Counted from the first letter of the stretch, positions 42,578 to 51,674 are shown. The stretch is DNA of 64,000 nt from Paenibacillus sp. FSL H3-0469 (GCF_038051945.1 NZ_CP150302.1:4340001-4404000); one strand, 5' to 3'. Made by a program: numbers and translations. Notes: generated by a model not told the origin, from the letters alone.

Positions 42578-44821
42578 CTACACAATCTCTTTATTAAAAT
42601 GTCCTCTTGTGTCGGTTTCCGGATTAAAGACCGCATGATTCATTGAGCCATCTAATTTGCCTGAGGCCATATGAATGACCTCTACAACCTGCTCTTTAGA
42701 TTCAACGGTGAAGTTTAACCGGAGCGCCTCGATTCCTTTGAGGTTCGGCAGCTCATCTAGCAGATTAAGCGTCTTCCCATTAAGAATAGTCGCTGTACAA
42801 TCCTCATGGGAAAGGATAGGGAACGTTCCTTGCTCATCTTTTAACTCATAGCTCTTCGTTCTGCATACTCTGCATTGATTCATTTTTCGCATCGGACAAT
42901 ATTTGGTGAACATCAAGGGAGCCTTGCCATACACAATCATTTCCAGCGCAGGAGAACCGTCATTTTCTTCAACATAAGCGTTCATTAAATCTTCAATTTG
43001 GCTCTTATTCATTTCATAAGATAAAGTGACCCGCTTGGCCCCTAATTTATATAGTTCATAGCAGCTAGTAGCATTAATAACGTTTAGAGAATAGTCCGTA
43101 ACGAACGGATTGGTTCCTCGGTAGTGATGAATTCCGCCATATCCTCCGATCAGCAGCTGCCCTTCTTTTTCCTGATAATCATTCTGATTTCTTCTAACCA
43201 CATTGTCAAAATAGATTTCCGTAATTCCACAGCTCACGCAAGCATCATACTGTTCCTGAGTCGTTACAGAAGCCGTGAGGTAGGGTTGTACAGGGGCAAA
43301 GCTTATTTTTTCTTTGGCTTCCACAGCCTTGGTTCTTTTCTGCTGGCTGTTAAGCTTTAGGTCATATAAGCCCTGGACAATATCTCTTCTTGCTGCATTT
43401 AACAGTTTGGCTGGAATAAACGCATTGCCTTCCTCATAATCGACCTGATTGAGTTCGAATATCGTATCATTTAATCTGGAGAATTGCTTGATGACCTGGT
43501 CTTTAGTGGTTGGATTATTTATGGCTTCGCCTAATATTTCCTCACTTTCATAGGAATAATTAAAGCCCAAGCCCTCCGCCTCTATGACAAGCTTTGAATC
43601 TGGATATGCATATACGCTAATATCTAGGTCAAACCGCTTAAATTCTTTTTCCAGTGAGGCTTCTAATTCCTTGTGGTAGAAATAATCCTTCGTTTTATAG
43701 ACTATATCTCCCGCAGACATCTTTTCTTTGACTTTGATATAACAGACATCATCTGCTGTGTTGATTAAGTCGCCGTCTTTGTTGTATAGCTTGGCAACCG
43801 TCAAATTAATATCTTCATTGTCATGATTGATCCGGATGGTATCGTTTTGATTTAAGGTACGTGTAAGTGTGATTTCATACCTGTCCTTCTCAATCCTGCT
43901 AATGGTTCCAATCTCATAACCAAAGTGATTAGGTCTTGCGATGTTTGTAATATTCCTCCGGTCCTCGTGGAACAAATATCCTTTGGTAAAGGTCCGATTG
44001 AATGTCTTCTTCAGATTTTCTTTGTCTGCTTCGGTAATTTTATGATCTAAGGCCATACGATATTTGGAGACCACATTAGCCACATACGTCGGCACTTTCA
44101 TCCGGCCTTCTATTTTTAAAGAATCGATTTCCTTTAGATCATGAATGTAATCGATGGTGTTCAAGTCCTTAGTGGATAAAATATAGCTTTTGCCTAAAGA
44201 TGTACCTGTTGTCTGATCCATCAGATCGTATTCCTTACGGCAGGAACCCACACATCTTCCGCGATTTGCGCACCGAAAGCCGCTTAAGCCTGACATTAGA
44301 CAGTTTCCCGAATAAGATACACATAATGCACCGTGAACGAAAATCTCTAAAGGGATGTCAGCTACTCTTTTGATTTCTTTGACTGTTTCAATCTTAACCT
44401 CACGGGACAGAACCACTCTTTTCGCACCAAGCTCTTTGAATAATAAAGTTCCGTCTACATCGTCAATTCCCATCTGAGTGGAACAATGTGCTTCCAGATC
44501 AGTAAAGTTTTTAACAATATAATCGAACGCCGTCAGGTCCTGGACGATAATGCCATCCACCCCGATTTCATTTAATTCGCGGATCTGCTCTTTCATCTCT
44601 TCCACTTCGTTCTCGAACACGATGGTATTCATGGCAACATAGATTTTAACGTCCCTCAGGTGCGCATACGTAACAGCCTCTTTTAACGTTTCCAAGTCAA
44701 AATTAGAGGAGTATGCGCGTGCACCAAATTTTTGCATGCCTAAGTATACTGCATCACAACCATTAGATATTGCAGCTTTCAAAGCTTCCAAATTGCCTGC
44801 TGGCGCTAATAATTCAGTCAT
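42578..44821 (-). CDS. U32-family peptidase/hydroxylase (RlhA/TrhP-like)
   Basis: This 747-aa member of peptidase family U32 has the TIM-barrel start TELLAPAGNLEALKAAISNG and the four-Cys cluster CVSYSGNCLMSGLSGFRCAN-RGRCVGSCRKEYDL, followed by a DUF3656-like C-terminal region. U32 proteins of this branch hydroxylate rRNA or tRNA (RlhA, TrhP) with prephenate as oxygen source, so a tRNA/rRNA modification role is likelier than proteolysis. AGGAGG lies upstream of the ATG. Confidence 0.88.
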   Translation of the reverse strand: MTELLAPAGNLEALKAAISNGCDAVYLGMQKFGARAYSSNFDLETLKEAVTYAHLRDVKIYVAMNTIVFENEVEEMKEQIRELNEIGVDGIIVQDLTAFDYIVKNFTDLEAHCSTQMGIDDVDGTLLFKELGAKRVVLSREVKIETVKEIKRVADIPLEIFVHGALCVSYSGNCLMSGLSGFRCANRGRCVGSCRKEYDLMDQTTGTSLGKSYILSTKDLNTIDYIHDLKEIDSLKIEGRMKVPTYVANVVSKYRMALDHKITEADKENLKKTFNRTFTKGYLFHEDRRNITNIARPNHFGYEIGTISRIEKDRYEITLTRTLNQNDTIRINHDNEDINLTVAKLYNKDGDLINTADDVCYIKVKEKMSAGDIVYKTKDYFYHKELEASLEKEFKRFDLDISVYAYPDSKLVIEAEGLGFNYSYESEEILGEAINNPTTKDQVIKQFSRLNDTIFELNQVDYEEGNAFIPAKLLNAARRDIVQGLYDLKLNSQQKRTKAVEAKEKISFAPVQPYLTASVTTQEQYDACVSCGITEIYFDNVVRRNQNDYQEKEGQLLIGGYGGIHHYRGTNPFVTDYSLNVINATSCYELYKLGAKRVTLSYEMNKSQIEDLMNAYVEENDGSPALEMIVYGKAPLMFTKYCPMRKMNQCRVCRTKSYELKDEQGTFPILSHEDCTATILNGKTLNLLDELPNLKGIEALRLNFTVESKEQVVEVIHMASGKLDGSMNHAVFNPETDTRGHFNKEIV

Positions 44822-44951
44822 AAATGATCCTTACCTCCTGCTTCAATAACCGCTCAAATTCAGCACCATTAATCATAAAATAAGAGCTGCAACTTAAGCT
44901 ACGGCAAAAAGCACAAGCGAGTGGCTTGTGCATGATTCTTGCGGGGCTTAT

Positions 44952-45584
44952 TTATTGAGCTGCCTGGTTAAGGGCGCTTAAGAATATCTCAACGGGCTGT
45001 GCGCCGGAAACTGCATATTTTCTGTCAATGACAAAGAAAGGGGCTCCTGTTATTCCTAACTGTTTGGCTGTGGCTTCATCTGAACGCACTTCGTTAGCAT
45101 ATTTGGATGGGTCCTGAAGAACTGCCATTGTCTCGTCCCTGTTCATTCCAACGGATTCTGCAATATCTGCTAATGTATCATGATCGCTAATCAGCTTGGC
45201 TTCCGTGTAATACGAATAGAACAGCTTCTCGGATAATTCCTTATCTTTACCAACCAATTTGGCATATTGGGTTAGACGATGAGCATCAAACGTATTGGTA
45301 GGCTTCATTCCGTCGAAATTATACACCAGACCCATCATCGCCGCTTGTTGCCCAAGCTTAGCATTTGCCTCTTTCGCTTGCTCGATACTCACACCATGTT
45401 TCTCAGAGGCCATTTGATGCATATTCTTGCCAGAGTACAATGATGCTTGCGGATTAAGTTCAAAGCTTCTATATTCAATCACCACTTCATTCTGATGAGC
45501 GAATTGCTCCAGTGCAGATTCTAACCGCCGTTTACCAATATAACAAAATGGACAAACATAATCCGACCATATCTCGATTTTCAT
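44952..45584 (-). CDS. DsbA-family (FrnE-like) thioredoxin-fold oxidoreductase
   Basis: A 210-aa cytoplasmic DsbA/FrnE-type protein: active site DYVCPFCYIGKRRLE (CPFC) near residue 10 and cis-Pro loop GITGAPFFVI near residue 165. No signal peptide, so it acts inside the cell, possibly under oxidative stress. TTG 45590 is in frame, but AGGAGG seven bases before ATG 45584 is better. Confidence 0.92.
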   Translation of the reverse strand: MKIEIWSDYVCPFCYIGKRRLESALEQFAHQNEVVIEYRSFELNPQASLYSGKNMHQMASEKHGVSIEQAKEANAKLGQQAAMMGLVYNFDGMKPTNTFDAHRLTQYAKLVGKDKELSEKLFYSYYTEAKLISDHDTLADIAESVGMNRDETMAVLQDPSKYANEVRSDEATAKQLGITGAPFFVIDRKYAVSGAQPVEIFLSALNQAAQ

Positions 45585-45606
45585 TTCCAAGCCTCCTTTT
45601 TGGAGC

Positions 45607-46250
45607 TTATTTGTTGTAGACGATAGGCATTTTTCTAATCATATGGTTGTCACGGGTGGCAGCGTACATGATATTAGCAACATTTTCCCTGGAAACCGAT
45701 AATTTAGCCGATTGATCTCCGAATGAATAGTCATAGGATTGCCCTTTGTGTTTAACATTGGGGTTAATAATTCGGACAACTGTCCAATCAAGGTTCGATT
45801 GTTTAATAATCCCTTCCATTTTCTTCATCTCTGCATAACCGTTTGGAAGGAAAACTTTGGCCATCACACCTGGAAGTATCGTCGACATGTTTTTCTTATC
45901 GTCATCTGATTGCAAAGCCGGCGTTGCAAGTGTAATTAACCTTGTTTTGTTATGTTTCTTCATAGCCCTAATCATCAGTTCATGTCCGTCTGCAATCGGC
46001 GTCCCTTTAAGCTTTCGTGACATATCGGATGCCGGCCCTAGTGGCTGATTACAACATCTGATTTAGCAACAGCCTCTTCAATGGTTGAAGCATTCGAAAG
46101 TTCCCCTTGTACAAAGCTCAATTTGGGATGTTTGAGGCTGATTTTGTGGGGGTTTCTAACATATGCCGTAACGAAATCTCCGTGATCCAGAGCTAATCGT
46201 GTTAGCAGCTGTCCGATTGCACCACTTGCACCAAAAATGGTGATATTCAT
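45607..46250 (-). pseudogene. Frameshifted NAD(P)-binding (NmrA/SDR-like) oxidoreductase
   Basis: The N-terminal half starts MNITIFGASGAIGQLLTRLA and runs to SDVVISH, stop; the C-terminal half MSRKLKGTPIADGHELMIRA continues in another frame. Adding one base near 46042 restores VVISALGPASDMSRK, a smooth join, so a single-base deletion broke the gene (or the assembly has an error). The family is a cytosolic NAD(P)H-binding oxidoreductase. It directly follows the SDR gene, with stop and start nearly touching. Confidence 0.85.
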
Positions 46251-46252
46251 AT

Positions 46253-46912
46253 TCACACGCGGTCTTCAGTTATAAATTCTTCTACTCTGTCTCTTTTGGT
46301 GTACATGTCGTACCAAATATCAGCGATTTTGTCTTGAACTCCTGAATTCGGCTGCATCCAGATTCCGATCGAAAGGTGACCCGCGTACACGCCTTTGTCC
46401 GCTAATTCGCTGTTCAAATTAAAGATATAATTACGAAGTCCTGAAATCGCAATTCCGACATTACCCATCATCGGTACCGGGTGGATCGCAGCGCCTCCAG
46501 TAGTAAATAATAAGGCACCGCTTTGCTTAGCCAGCATTTCCGGCAGCACTTGCCGGACACTCGATAATGCACCTAAAACATTAAATTGATATTGGTATAA
46601 CGCATTTTCTTCTGTTACATCTAATGTTGGCGCTACGGTGTTGATGCTCGGCGTGGGGCTGTATTCAAGAACATCAATAAACCCGTATTTCTCTTTAACA
46701 GCGGCGAAGGCACTCTCGATTTCTTGTTTATTTAATATGTCTGCTTGGAATGGAGCCGCTTCAATTCCCAATTGTTCTAATTCAATAACCAGCTGCTTCA
46801 GCTTATCTTCATTTCGGGCAATAAGAGCTACGCGAAAGCCGTTTTGTCCGAATTTCTTCGCAATAGACATTCCTAAACCTGCTCCTGCTCCAACAATAGC
46901 TATAGTTTTCAT
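46253..46912 (-). CDS. SDR-fold oxidoreductase lacking the YxxxK motif
   Basis: A 219-aa Rossmann protein with GAGAGLGMSIAKKFGQNGF at the N-terminus. The catalytic YxxxK of classical SDR enzymes is not present at the expected place (HPVPMMGNVGIAISGLRNY), so it may be catalytically atypical. AAGGGAG precedes ATG 46912. Forms an operon with the broken NAD(P)-binding gene downstream; a divergent TetR gene lies at 47110. Confidence 0.88.
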   Translation of the reverse strand: MKTIAIVGAGAGLGMSIAKKFGQNGFRVALIARNEDKLKQLVIELEQLGIEAAPFQADILNKQEIESAFAAVKEKYGFIDVLEYSPTPSINTVAPTLDVTEENALYQYQFNVLGALSSVRQVLPEMLAKQSGALLFTTGGAAIHPVPMMGNVGIAISGLRNYIFNLNSELADKGVYAGHLSIGIWMQPNSGVQDKIADIWYDMYTKRDRVEEFITEDRV

Positions 46913-46938
46913 TTCATATCTCCCTTTCAATTTGAATT

Positions 46939-46967
46939 AATGGTCAATAAGATAAATAATGGTCAAT
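46939..46967. promoter_or_regulatory. Direct repeats between SDR and TetR genes
   Basis: AATGGTCAAT occurs at 46939-46948 and 46958-46967, a 19-base spacing. It lies in the divergent intergenic region and could bind the TetR-type regulator; the evidence is positional only. Confidence 0.4.
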
Positions 46968-47109
46968 GTGTTGTATATTTATCTTGTGTTTATTATGATT
47001 AATATAAGGTCAGCATTCAATATTTAATATTTCTGGTTTTGAGAGATAAAATGCAAATCCAGCTCAAATGTCGTATATCTAACAAAAAAAATTAAAGGAA
47101 TGAGTCCTG

Positions 47110-47703
47110 ATGAACAAAAAAACTGATTTGCGTATCATTCGCTCCAAGCATTCGATCAAAAAGGCGTTTATAGAGCTTCTTACGGAAAAGGGATACGAAG
47201 GAATTACGATTCAAGATATTGCCGATAAAGCGATGATTAACCGGAATACCTTTTACCTTCATTATCAGAACAAACCCGACTTGTTAAATGCATCTATGGA
47301 CGAGTTAATCGAAGAACTAAAGAGTACACTCAAGCAATGCTCAAGCAGCAAAACTCCGTTAAGCGGTTCTATGCTTGAGCAACTAATGCAAACCATCCTG
47401 GAGAAAATCCAGGACAATATCCCCTTTTACAAAGCATTGTTAGTGGATGAGAATAGAATTTATGGTTTTCAGTCAAAAATGGAGGAAATTATAAAAAATA
47501 CAGTGGAGGATGGTTTGGATGATGCCCCATTGAAGATTTCAAAGGAATTATTACTCCAATATATCGCATCTACTTTTATGGGCATTGTGGTATGGTGGGT
47601 TAAAAATGATTTTTCCTATACCCCAAAGGAACTCGCTTCTCAATTTGGTAAAATTCTAACTCAAGGACATTTTAAAGCCGCAGGTATTCCAGTCAATGAT
47701 TAA
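47110..47703 (+). CDS. TetR-family transcriptional regulator
   Basis: A 197-aa TetR protein: HTH ITIQDIADKAMINRNTFYLHYQNK and a C-terminal domain like TetR_C_7. AAAGGA precedes the ATG. Divergent from the SDR/NAD(P)-binding pair, which is the likely target. Confidence 0.92.
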   Translation: MNKKTDLRIIRSKHSIKKAFIELLTEKGYEGITIQDIADKAMINRNTFYLHYQNKPDLLNASMDELIEELKSTLKQCSSSKTPLSGSMLEQLMQTILEKIQDNIPFYKALLVDENRIYGFQSKMEEIIKNTVEDGLDDAPLKISKELLLQYIASTFMGIVVWWVKNDFSYTPKELASQFGKILTQGHFKAAGIPVND

Positions 47704-47733
47704 GTGAAGAAATTTGATCAGTTATTTTACCTT

Positions 47734-47790
47734 TGAAAAAAGTCCAATGGGATTAACCTCTCTACGTATATTGAGGTTTACCATTGGACT
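47734..47790 (-). terminator. Terminator of the sigma/anti-sigma operon
   Basis: Long stem AGTCCAATGG...CCATTGGACT with inner GAGGTTTA/TAACCTC pairing; six T follow on the minus strand. It ends the operon at 47820 and may also stop the convergent tetR transcript. Confidence 0.85.
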
Positions 47791-47819
47791 ATATTCAAGT
47801 CATACAGAGAGACTAAGAG

Positions 47820-48581
47820 TTAAGAACTTTTTTTGACCATTAGGTCCAACTTATCAACATAAGGAGTGAGCGCCTCCAGTAACTCCTGTTGATCTTGTAT
47901 CTCTTCTGTCGACAGCCGATCCATATGAACACTTCCATCTGAATCAGTTACCATGGAATCATAGCTTTTCAACTTATTTATTATTGGTTCAAGCTCACTA
48001 TACTCTTGTTCAGTGAGCCTCTGTTCAGCTTTTTCGAGCAAGCTATCCCAGAAAGCGCTACGTTCTGCGCCAGATACCTTTGCCTTGGGATTTTTTAATT
48101 CGTTCATTTTCTTGAAATACGGTTCAAGCTCCACCAGTAATTTCTTGTATGCCTTCTGCTCTTCTGCATCAAGCTGTTCTATGTGAAACGCTCCTTTGGA
48201 ATCTGCAGCGAGCAGATTATAATCGCCTAATTCCTTCAATAAGGACATTGCCCTGGAATATTCTTTTTCGCTGAAATTCTGCTTCAAACTTTGCAGCTTG
48301 GTCTCCAACTCCTCATATTTCTGCGGGGTTAGGCCAATCCTTGCCGCTGCTTCTTTTGAACCATACACACTATCCGCCAAATAATGATATCCTGCAAATG
48401 CTCCAGTAGGAATTAATAAAGTAGCTGCCAAAATGCCTGCTACAATCCACTTCTTTTTCATTCGTCTTCCTCCTTGTCCGGTCACAGTCTGATTTAGTAT
48501 TCTCTCCTTCAGTTCCGGTGGGGCATTTAAACTTCTTGCCTTTTCCTGCAGAACTGTTCGCAACTCTTCATTGAAATTCAT
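47820..48581 (-). CDS. DUF3600-type anti-sigma factor
   Basis: A 253-aa single-pass membrane protein: cytoplasmic N-terminal 45 residues, one helix (about 46-66, VAGILAATLLIPTGAFAGYH), then an extracytoplasmic region with two DUF3600-like helical repeats (each with EYSRAMSLLKELGDYN or EYSELEPIINKLKSYD pattern). It overlaps the sigma gene by 14 bases, so it is the probable membrane anti-sigma factor holding that sigma inactive until an envelope signal arrives. Confidence 0.85.
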   Translation of the reverse strand: MNFNEELRTVLQEKARSLNAPPELKERILNQTVTGQGGRRMKKKWIVAGILAATLLIPTGAFAGYHYLADSVYGSKEAAARIGLTPQKYEELETKLQSLKQNFSEKEYSRAMSLLKELGDYNLLAADSKGAFHIEQLDAEEQKAYKKLLVELEPYFKKMNELKNPKAKVSGAERSAFWDSLLEKAEQRLTEQEYSELEPIINKLKSYDSMVTDSDGSVHMDRLSTEEIQDQQELLEALTPYVDKLDLMVKKSS

Positions 48582-49155
48582 GCAGATCCTCCACCTTTCC
48601 CTTAAAAAGAGTTTGATTCTCCGGTTTCTGACGAAGCTTGTTCAGTGCAGCATGAATTCGGGATTTCACAGTACCCAGAGGGATCCCAAGAACTGCGGCA
48701 CTTTCTTCCTGTGATAATTCATTTAAATAGTGCAGAATAATCACCTGCTTCAGCTTATACGGAAGACTTTCTACGCTGGTAAGCAAGGAATGGTTAGAGA
48801 TCTTGTCCACAACACTACTTGTAAATTCAGGCTCCATCACCAGATTGGCCTGCTCTGCCTTTTTGAGAATTCGGAGATGCGTCCATCTCTTTCTTCGGTA
48901 GGCATGAATTTGGCGCATTACTATTCCCATAAGCCAAGGTCTAAAGGGACGGCTGATGTCAAAACGTTCAAGAGATCTGCGCATTTGAATATAAATCTCC
49001 TGAACGATATCATCCACCTCAGAAGCATCCCGAACGAGGAAATGAACGGTTTGATATACATCCCTAATTGTAGCTTCATATAGCTCACTAAATGCTTCAC
49101 GACTGCCGGCTAGCGTAAGCGATATGAGACGAGAATATTCATCTGGATGCTCCAT
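48568..49155 (-). CDS. ECF-type RNA polymerase sigma factor
   Basis: A 195-aa sigma-70 family ECF factor: region 2 VRDASEVDDIVQEIYIQMRR and region 4 LSQEESAAVLGIPLGTVKSR. GGAGGGG precedes the ATG. Transcribed with its DUF3600 anti-sigma. Related Bacillus systems respond to cell-envelope stress. A -35-like AAC element could not be fixed with confidence upstream. Confidence 0.93.
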   Translation of the reverse strand: MEHPDEYSRLISLTLAGSREAFSELYEATIRDVYQTVHFLVRDASEVDDIVQEIYIQMRRSLERFDISRPFRPWLMGIVMRQIHAYRRKRWTHLRILKKAEQANLVMEPEFTSSVVDKISNHSLLTSVESLPYKLKQVIILHYLNELSQEESAAVLGIPLGTVKSRIHAALNKLRQKPENQTLFKGKVEDLHEFQ

Positions 49156-49283
49156 CCATAACCCCTCCTTCGGACTTACACTATATATTGGTGAATAAAG
49201 AATATTTCGTTCGATTTTTTTCAGAAAAATACGAACCAGATTCTAATAGAGCTAAAATAGTGATCACTGTGATGCAAGTTTAA

Positions 49284-49306
49284 GGGCCATCCTCGGAGGA
49301 TGACCC
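49284..49306 (-). terminator. Repeated terminator after VOC gene
   Basis: GGGTCATCC/GGATGGCCC hairpin (minus strand). Its 5' flank AAGAAATAAGCTAACGTCAA is identical to that at the methyltransferase gene end (41738-41773). Confidence 0.6.
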
Positions 49307-49317
49307 TTGACGTTAGC

Positions 49318-49416
49318 TTATTTCTTATTCATATGTTCCCAATATGGGGAATTGCCCAATCGTTTAATACCTGTAGCACCGTCAGACCTTTGCCATAGCT
49401 CCAAACAGGAAATAAG
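49318..49416 (-). pseudogene. In-frame 32-codon tail after VOC stop (gene-end relic)
   Basis: Directly after the VOC stop codon and in the same frame runs LISCLELWQRSDGATGIKRL-GNSPYWEHMNKK then a stop. It has no start of its own. It may be the decayed end of another gene joined to the VOC gene, or a readthrough extension; no family was recognised. Confidence 0.4.
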
Positions 49417-49881
49417 TTACTGTTTGTTCGATATTACGTTATCAAGAAATTGATCTGCATCGCCATTAAACTTCCAATTAATACCGAATTTATCAATTAG
49501 CGTTCCAAAGCACGAAGACCACGGATAATTGGATAACAGCATGGTGACATGCCCACCAAGGGACAAAGCATTAAAGTATTGTTCCAATTTTTGCTTATCA
49601 TCGAAGACTAGACTGATCAGAATATTATTCCCTTTCACCAGCTCGCCTGTCACCGCCTTCATGGAAGGCAAAATGTCAGACATCATAATTTTCCCGCCTG
49701 CGAATTCGATGGAAGACTCCATGATCATATTTAACTCATTTTCTGGCATTGGGTAGTTTGGATCTTGCGGGATATCGCCGAATCTTACTTTTTTTACTTC
49801 AGTTGCGTGTAAAGCCTCCGAATAAAATCCAAGCACTTGTTCTGTATTTCCATCAAAGTTTAAATATGCAATAGCTGACAT
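49417..49881 (-). CDS. VOC/PhnB-like glyoxalase-fold protein
   Basis: A 154-aa PhnB/DUF1338-like member of the vicinal-oxygen-chelate superfamily: AIAYLNFDGNTEQVLGFYSEAL, then GKIMMSDILPSM and GHVTMLLSNYPWSSCFGTLIDKFGINW. These proteins usually bind a metal or small molecule without clear enzymatic role. The frame opens at 49923, but AGGAGG before ATG 49881 is decisive. Confidence 0.9.
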   Translation of the reverse strand: MSAIAYLNFDGNTEQVLGFYSEALHATEVKKVRFGDIPQDPNYPMPENELNMIMESSIEFAGGKIMMSDILPSMKAVTGELVKGNNILISLVFDDKQKLEQYFNALSLGGHVTMLLSNYPWSSCFGTLIDKFGINWKFNGDADQFLDNVISNKQ

Positions 49882-50002
49882 ACAACATAACCTCCTTCTT
49901 GTTATAAATGTAGTATAGTTCATAAGAGGTGACAGCAGTATGTCACCGTTTCATGCTGAAGTCAATTAGACTATAATCGTCAGGTAAAGGAGTGAAGATT
50001 AA

Positions 50003-50845
50003 ATGATAAAATCATTTTTAATGTTGGGCCAATCTAATATGGCAGGCCGTGGATTCTTGCATGAAGTTGACCCTATATATAATGAAAAAATAAAAATGCT
50101 GCGTAATGGACAGTGGCAGATGATGACAGAGCCGATCAATTATGACCGTCCGGTTTCCGGTGTAAGCCTGGCGGCGTCTTTCGCCGATGCCTGGTCGAGA
50201 GCCAATTCTGATGATGAAATTGGTTTGATTCCCTGTGCAGAAGGTGGCAGCTCGTTGAATGATTGGCATCCGGAGGGCATCCTTTTTCAGCATGCTTTGT
50301 CTGAAGCCCGCTTTGCCTTGCGGTCCAGTCAAATCTGCGGAATTCTTTGGCACCAGGGAGAGAGCGACAGTTATCATTTGCTGCATGAAACCTATTACGA
50401 GAAATTAACCCTGATCATCGAGACCCTTAGAAACGAATTGAATCTTGATGAGGTGCCGTTAATCATTGGCGGACTTGGTGATTTCCTTGGGAAGACGGGT
50501 TTTGGACAGCAAGCGACAGAGTATATACAGATCAATGAACAACTGCAGCGCTTCGCTAACGAACAGCCAAATTGTTATTTTGTAACGGCAGCAGAGTTGA
50601 CCGCGAATCCTGATGGCATTCACATAAACGCGGTTTCGCAACGCAAATTCGGCTACCGCTATTTCGAAGCTTTTTCGAACAAGTGTCATGTCTTGGAGCC
50701 CCTCCGGGGAGAGGAGCAATCGCTGAAAGTGGAGCGCGACTATTCGAAAACAGAACAGATCTACCTTCATAGCATGGATTTGGCTTTGGGTAAAATTACT
50801 TACGCCGAATTCGAGGCGCAGATGGTGAAGGTTATGCAGGTCTGA
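50003..50845 (+). CDS. Sialate O-acetylesterase-type SGNH hydrolase
   Basis: A 280-aa carbohydrate esterase (PF03629 type): nucleophile Ser in FLMLGQSNMAGRGF, GILWHQGESD block, and catalytic Asp/His in NPDGIHINAVSQRKFG. No signal peptide, so it works inside the cell on an acetylated sugar. AAAGGAG precedes the ATG. A strong terminator follows. Confidence 0.9.
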   Translation: MIKSFLMLGQSNMAGRGFLHEVDPIYNEKIKMLRNGQWQMMTEPINYDRPVSGVSLAASFADAWSRANSDDEIGLIPCAEGGSSLNDWHPEGILFQHALSEARFALRSSQICGILWHQGESDSYHLLHETYYEKLTLIIETLRNELNLDEVPLIIGGLGDFLGKTGFGQQATEYIQINEQLQRFANEQPNCYFVTAAELTANPDGIHINAVSQRKFGYRYFEAFSNKCHVLEPLRGEEQSLKVERDYSKTEQIYLHSMDLALGKITYAEFEAQMVKVMQV

Positions 50846-50878
50846 TCCCTTTTGCTTAACGGATCTATCGGCGAAAAC

Positions 50879-50912
50879 AAAGGGCGGCCTGGAAGGCCGC
50901 CACTGTTTTTTA
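50879..50912 (+). terminator. Terminator after esterase gene
   Basis: Arms GGCGGCCT and AGGCCGCC around GGA, with six T at 50906-50911. Confidence 0.92.
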
Positions 50913-50988
50913 TACTATGAATAGATAGGCTTGATTCATAATGATTCTTTATAGTAATTCCTTCAGTACATTTTTTGCCACACGTACC

Positions 50989-51152
50989 TTACAACTGAAT
51001 AATACCCACCTCAAACGATTCTGCAATCTTATGTAAATTCAATAAAGAAACGTTCTTCTCCCCACGTTCAATCTGCCCTATGTATGAAAAATGAAACCCG
51101 CCGATCTCCCCAAGCGCCTCCTGCGACAGGCCCCCCCCGCTCTTTCCGCAGA
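50989..51152 (-). pseudogene. Relic of an XRE-family regulator with a G8 frameshift
   Basis: On the minus strand the segment reads LSQEALGEIGGFHFSYIGQI-ERGEKNVSLLNLHKIAESFE, a clear XRE helix-turn-helix. The preceding LRKER lies in another frame, across a run of eight C/G (51131-51138), so the start was lost by slippage and the first residues are missing. It abuts the beta-lactamase relic. The stretch 50913-50988 shows nothing further. Confidence 0.75.
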
Positions 51153-51154
51153 GC

Positions 51155-51215
51155 ACGACTTGGAGGATATTAAAGCATTTGGAGACAAAGTCTTATCGTG
51201 TACTCTGAACTAATG
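51155..51215 (+). pseudogene. Relic of the 3' end of a beta-lactamase-like gene
   Basis: Reads LEDIKAFGDKVLSCTLN then stop, nearly identical to the 3' end of the serine hydrolase at 27433-28434 (LEDIKTFGDKILSCTLN). Only about 60 bases remain and the 5' part is absent, so this is the scar of a deleted or rearranged second copy. Confidence 0.9.
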
Positions 51216-51386
51216 TTAGCCGAAGCTGGTTTATCAGGGTTTGCGGGAGCGATATTTATCTGGTCTCCTGCAGGATGGCTTATTGCGGGAGGAGGCCTGG
51301 CAGTTCTTGCAGGTGTAACTATTAATGAATTTAATACTGCAAAGAAGGATATGCAAAAGGCGTACATTTACATCACCCAACTTTAA
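51213..51386 (+). CDS. Small glycine-zipper-like hydrophobic peptide (questionable)
   Basis: A 57-codon frame from ATG 51213: hydrophobic Gly/Ala-rich SGFAGAIFIWSPAGWLIAGG then a charged tail. It starts inside the beta-lactamase relic without a ribosome site, so it may be the C-terminal fragment of a larger membrane-active protein. It is followed by a small three-helix protein of immunity-like size. No function is proposed. Confidence 0.35.
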   Translation: MLAEAGLSGFAGAIFIWSPAGWLIAGGGLAVLAGVTINEFNTAKKDMQKAYIYITQL

Positions 51387-51411
51387 AATTCACTAGTAAG
51401 GTTTGATCCCT

Positions 51412-51657
51412 ATGTATTTAAAGATATTTATAGTGATTGGTATTGCCTGGCTTATGTTTTATAGCATATACTCAGCCTACAAAAAAGACCGTAACCCTCA
51501 AAACACATCTTTGAGTTTTATAATTACTTTTACATTGTTTGGTGTGTCTCTTTTACTGGCAGATAAAACAGATTATTCTTATATATTGGTGCTAATCAGC
51601 ATAGCTATCCTTATTCATAATATCAGTATTTTTTTCGGCAGACGGAGAAAGAAGTAA
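51412..51657 (+). CDS. Small three-helix membrane protein
   Basis: An 81-aa protein with about three hydrophobic helices (IFIVIGIAWLMFYSIYSAY, SFIITFTLFGVSLLLA, YILVLISIAILIHNISIFF) and a basic tail FGRRRKK. AAGG lies about ten bases upstream of ATG 51412. Size and topology are like those of bacteriocin-immunity or small-toxin-neutralising proteins, but that is inference from shape alone. Its stop lies at the start of the duplicated segment. Confidence 0.5.
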   Translation: MYLKIFIVIGIAWLMFYSIYSAYKKDRNPQNTSLSFIITFTLFGVSLLLADKTDYSYILVLISIAILIHNISIFFGRRRKK

Positions 51658-51674
51658 GCGAATAGCAGGGTTGC

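Noticed and set aside
51213..51657. Calling the two small membrane frames a toxin-immunity pair
   Set aside because: Shape only; no catalytic or toxin domain and the first frame begins within a gene relic, so left as unknown.
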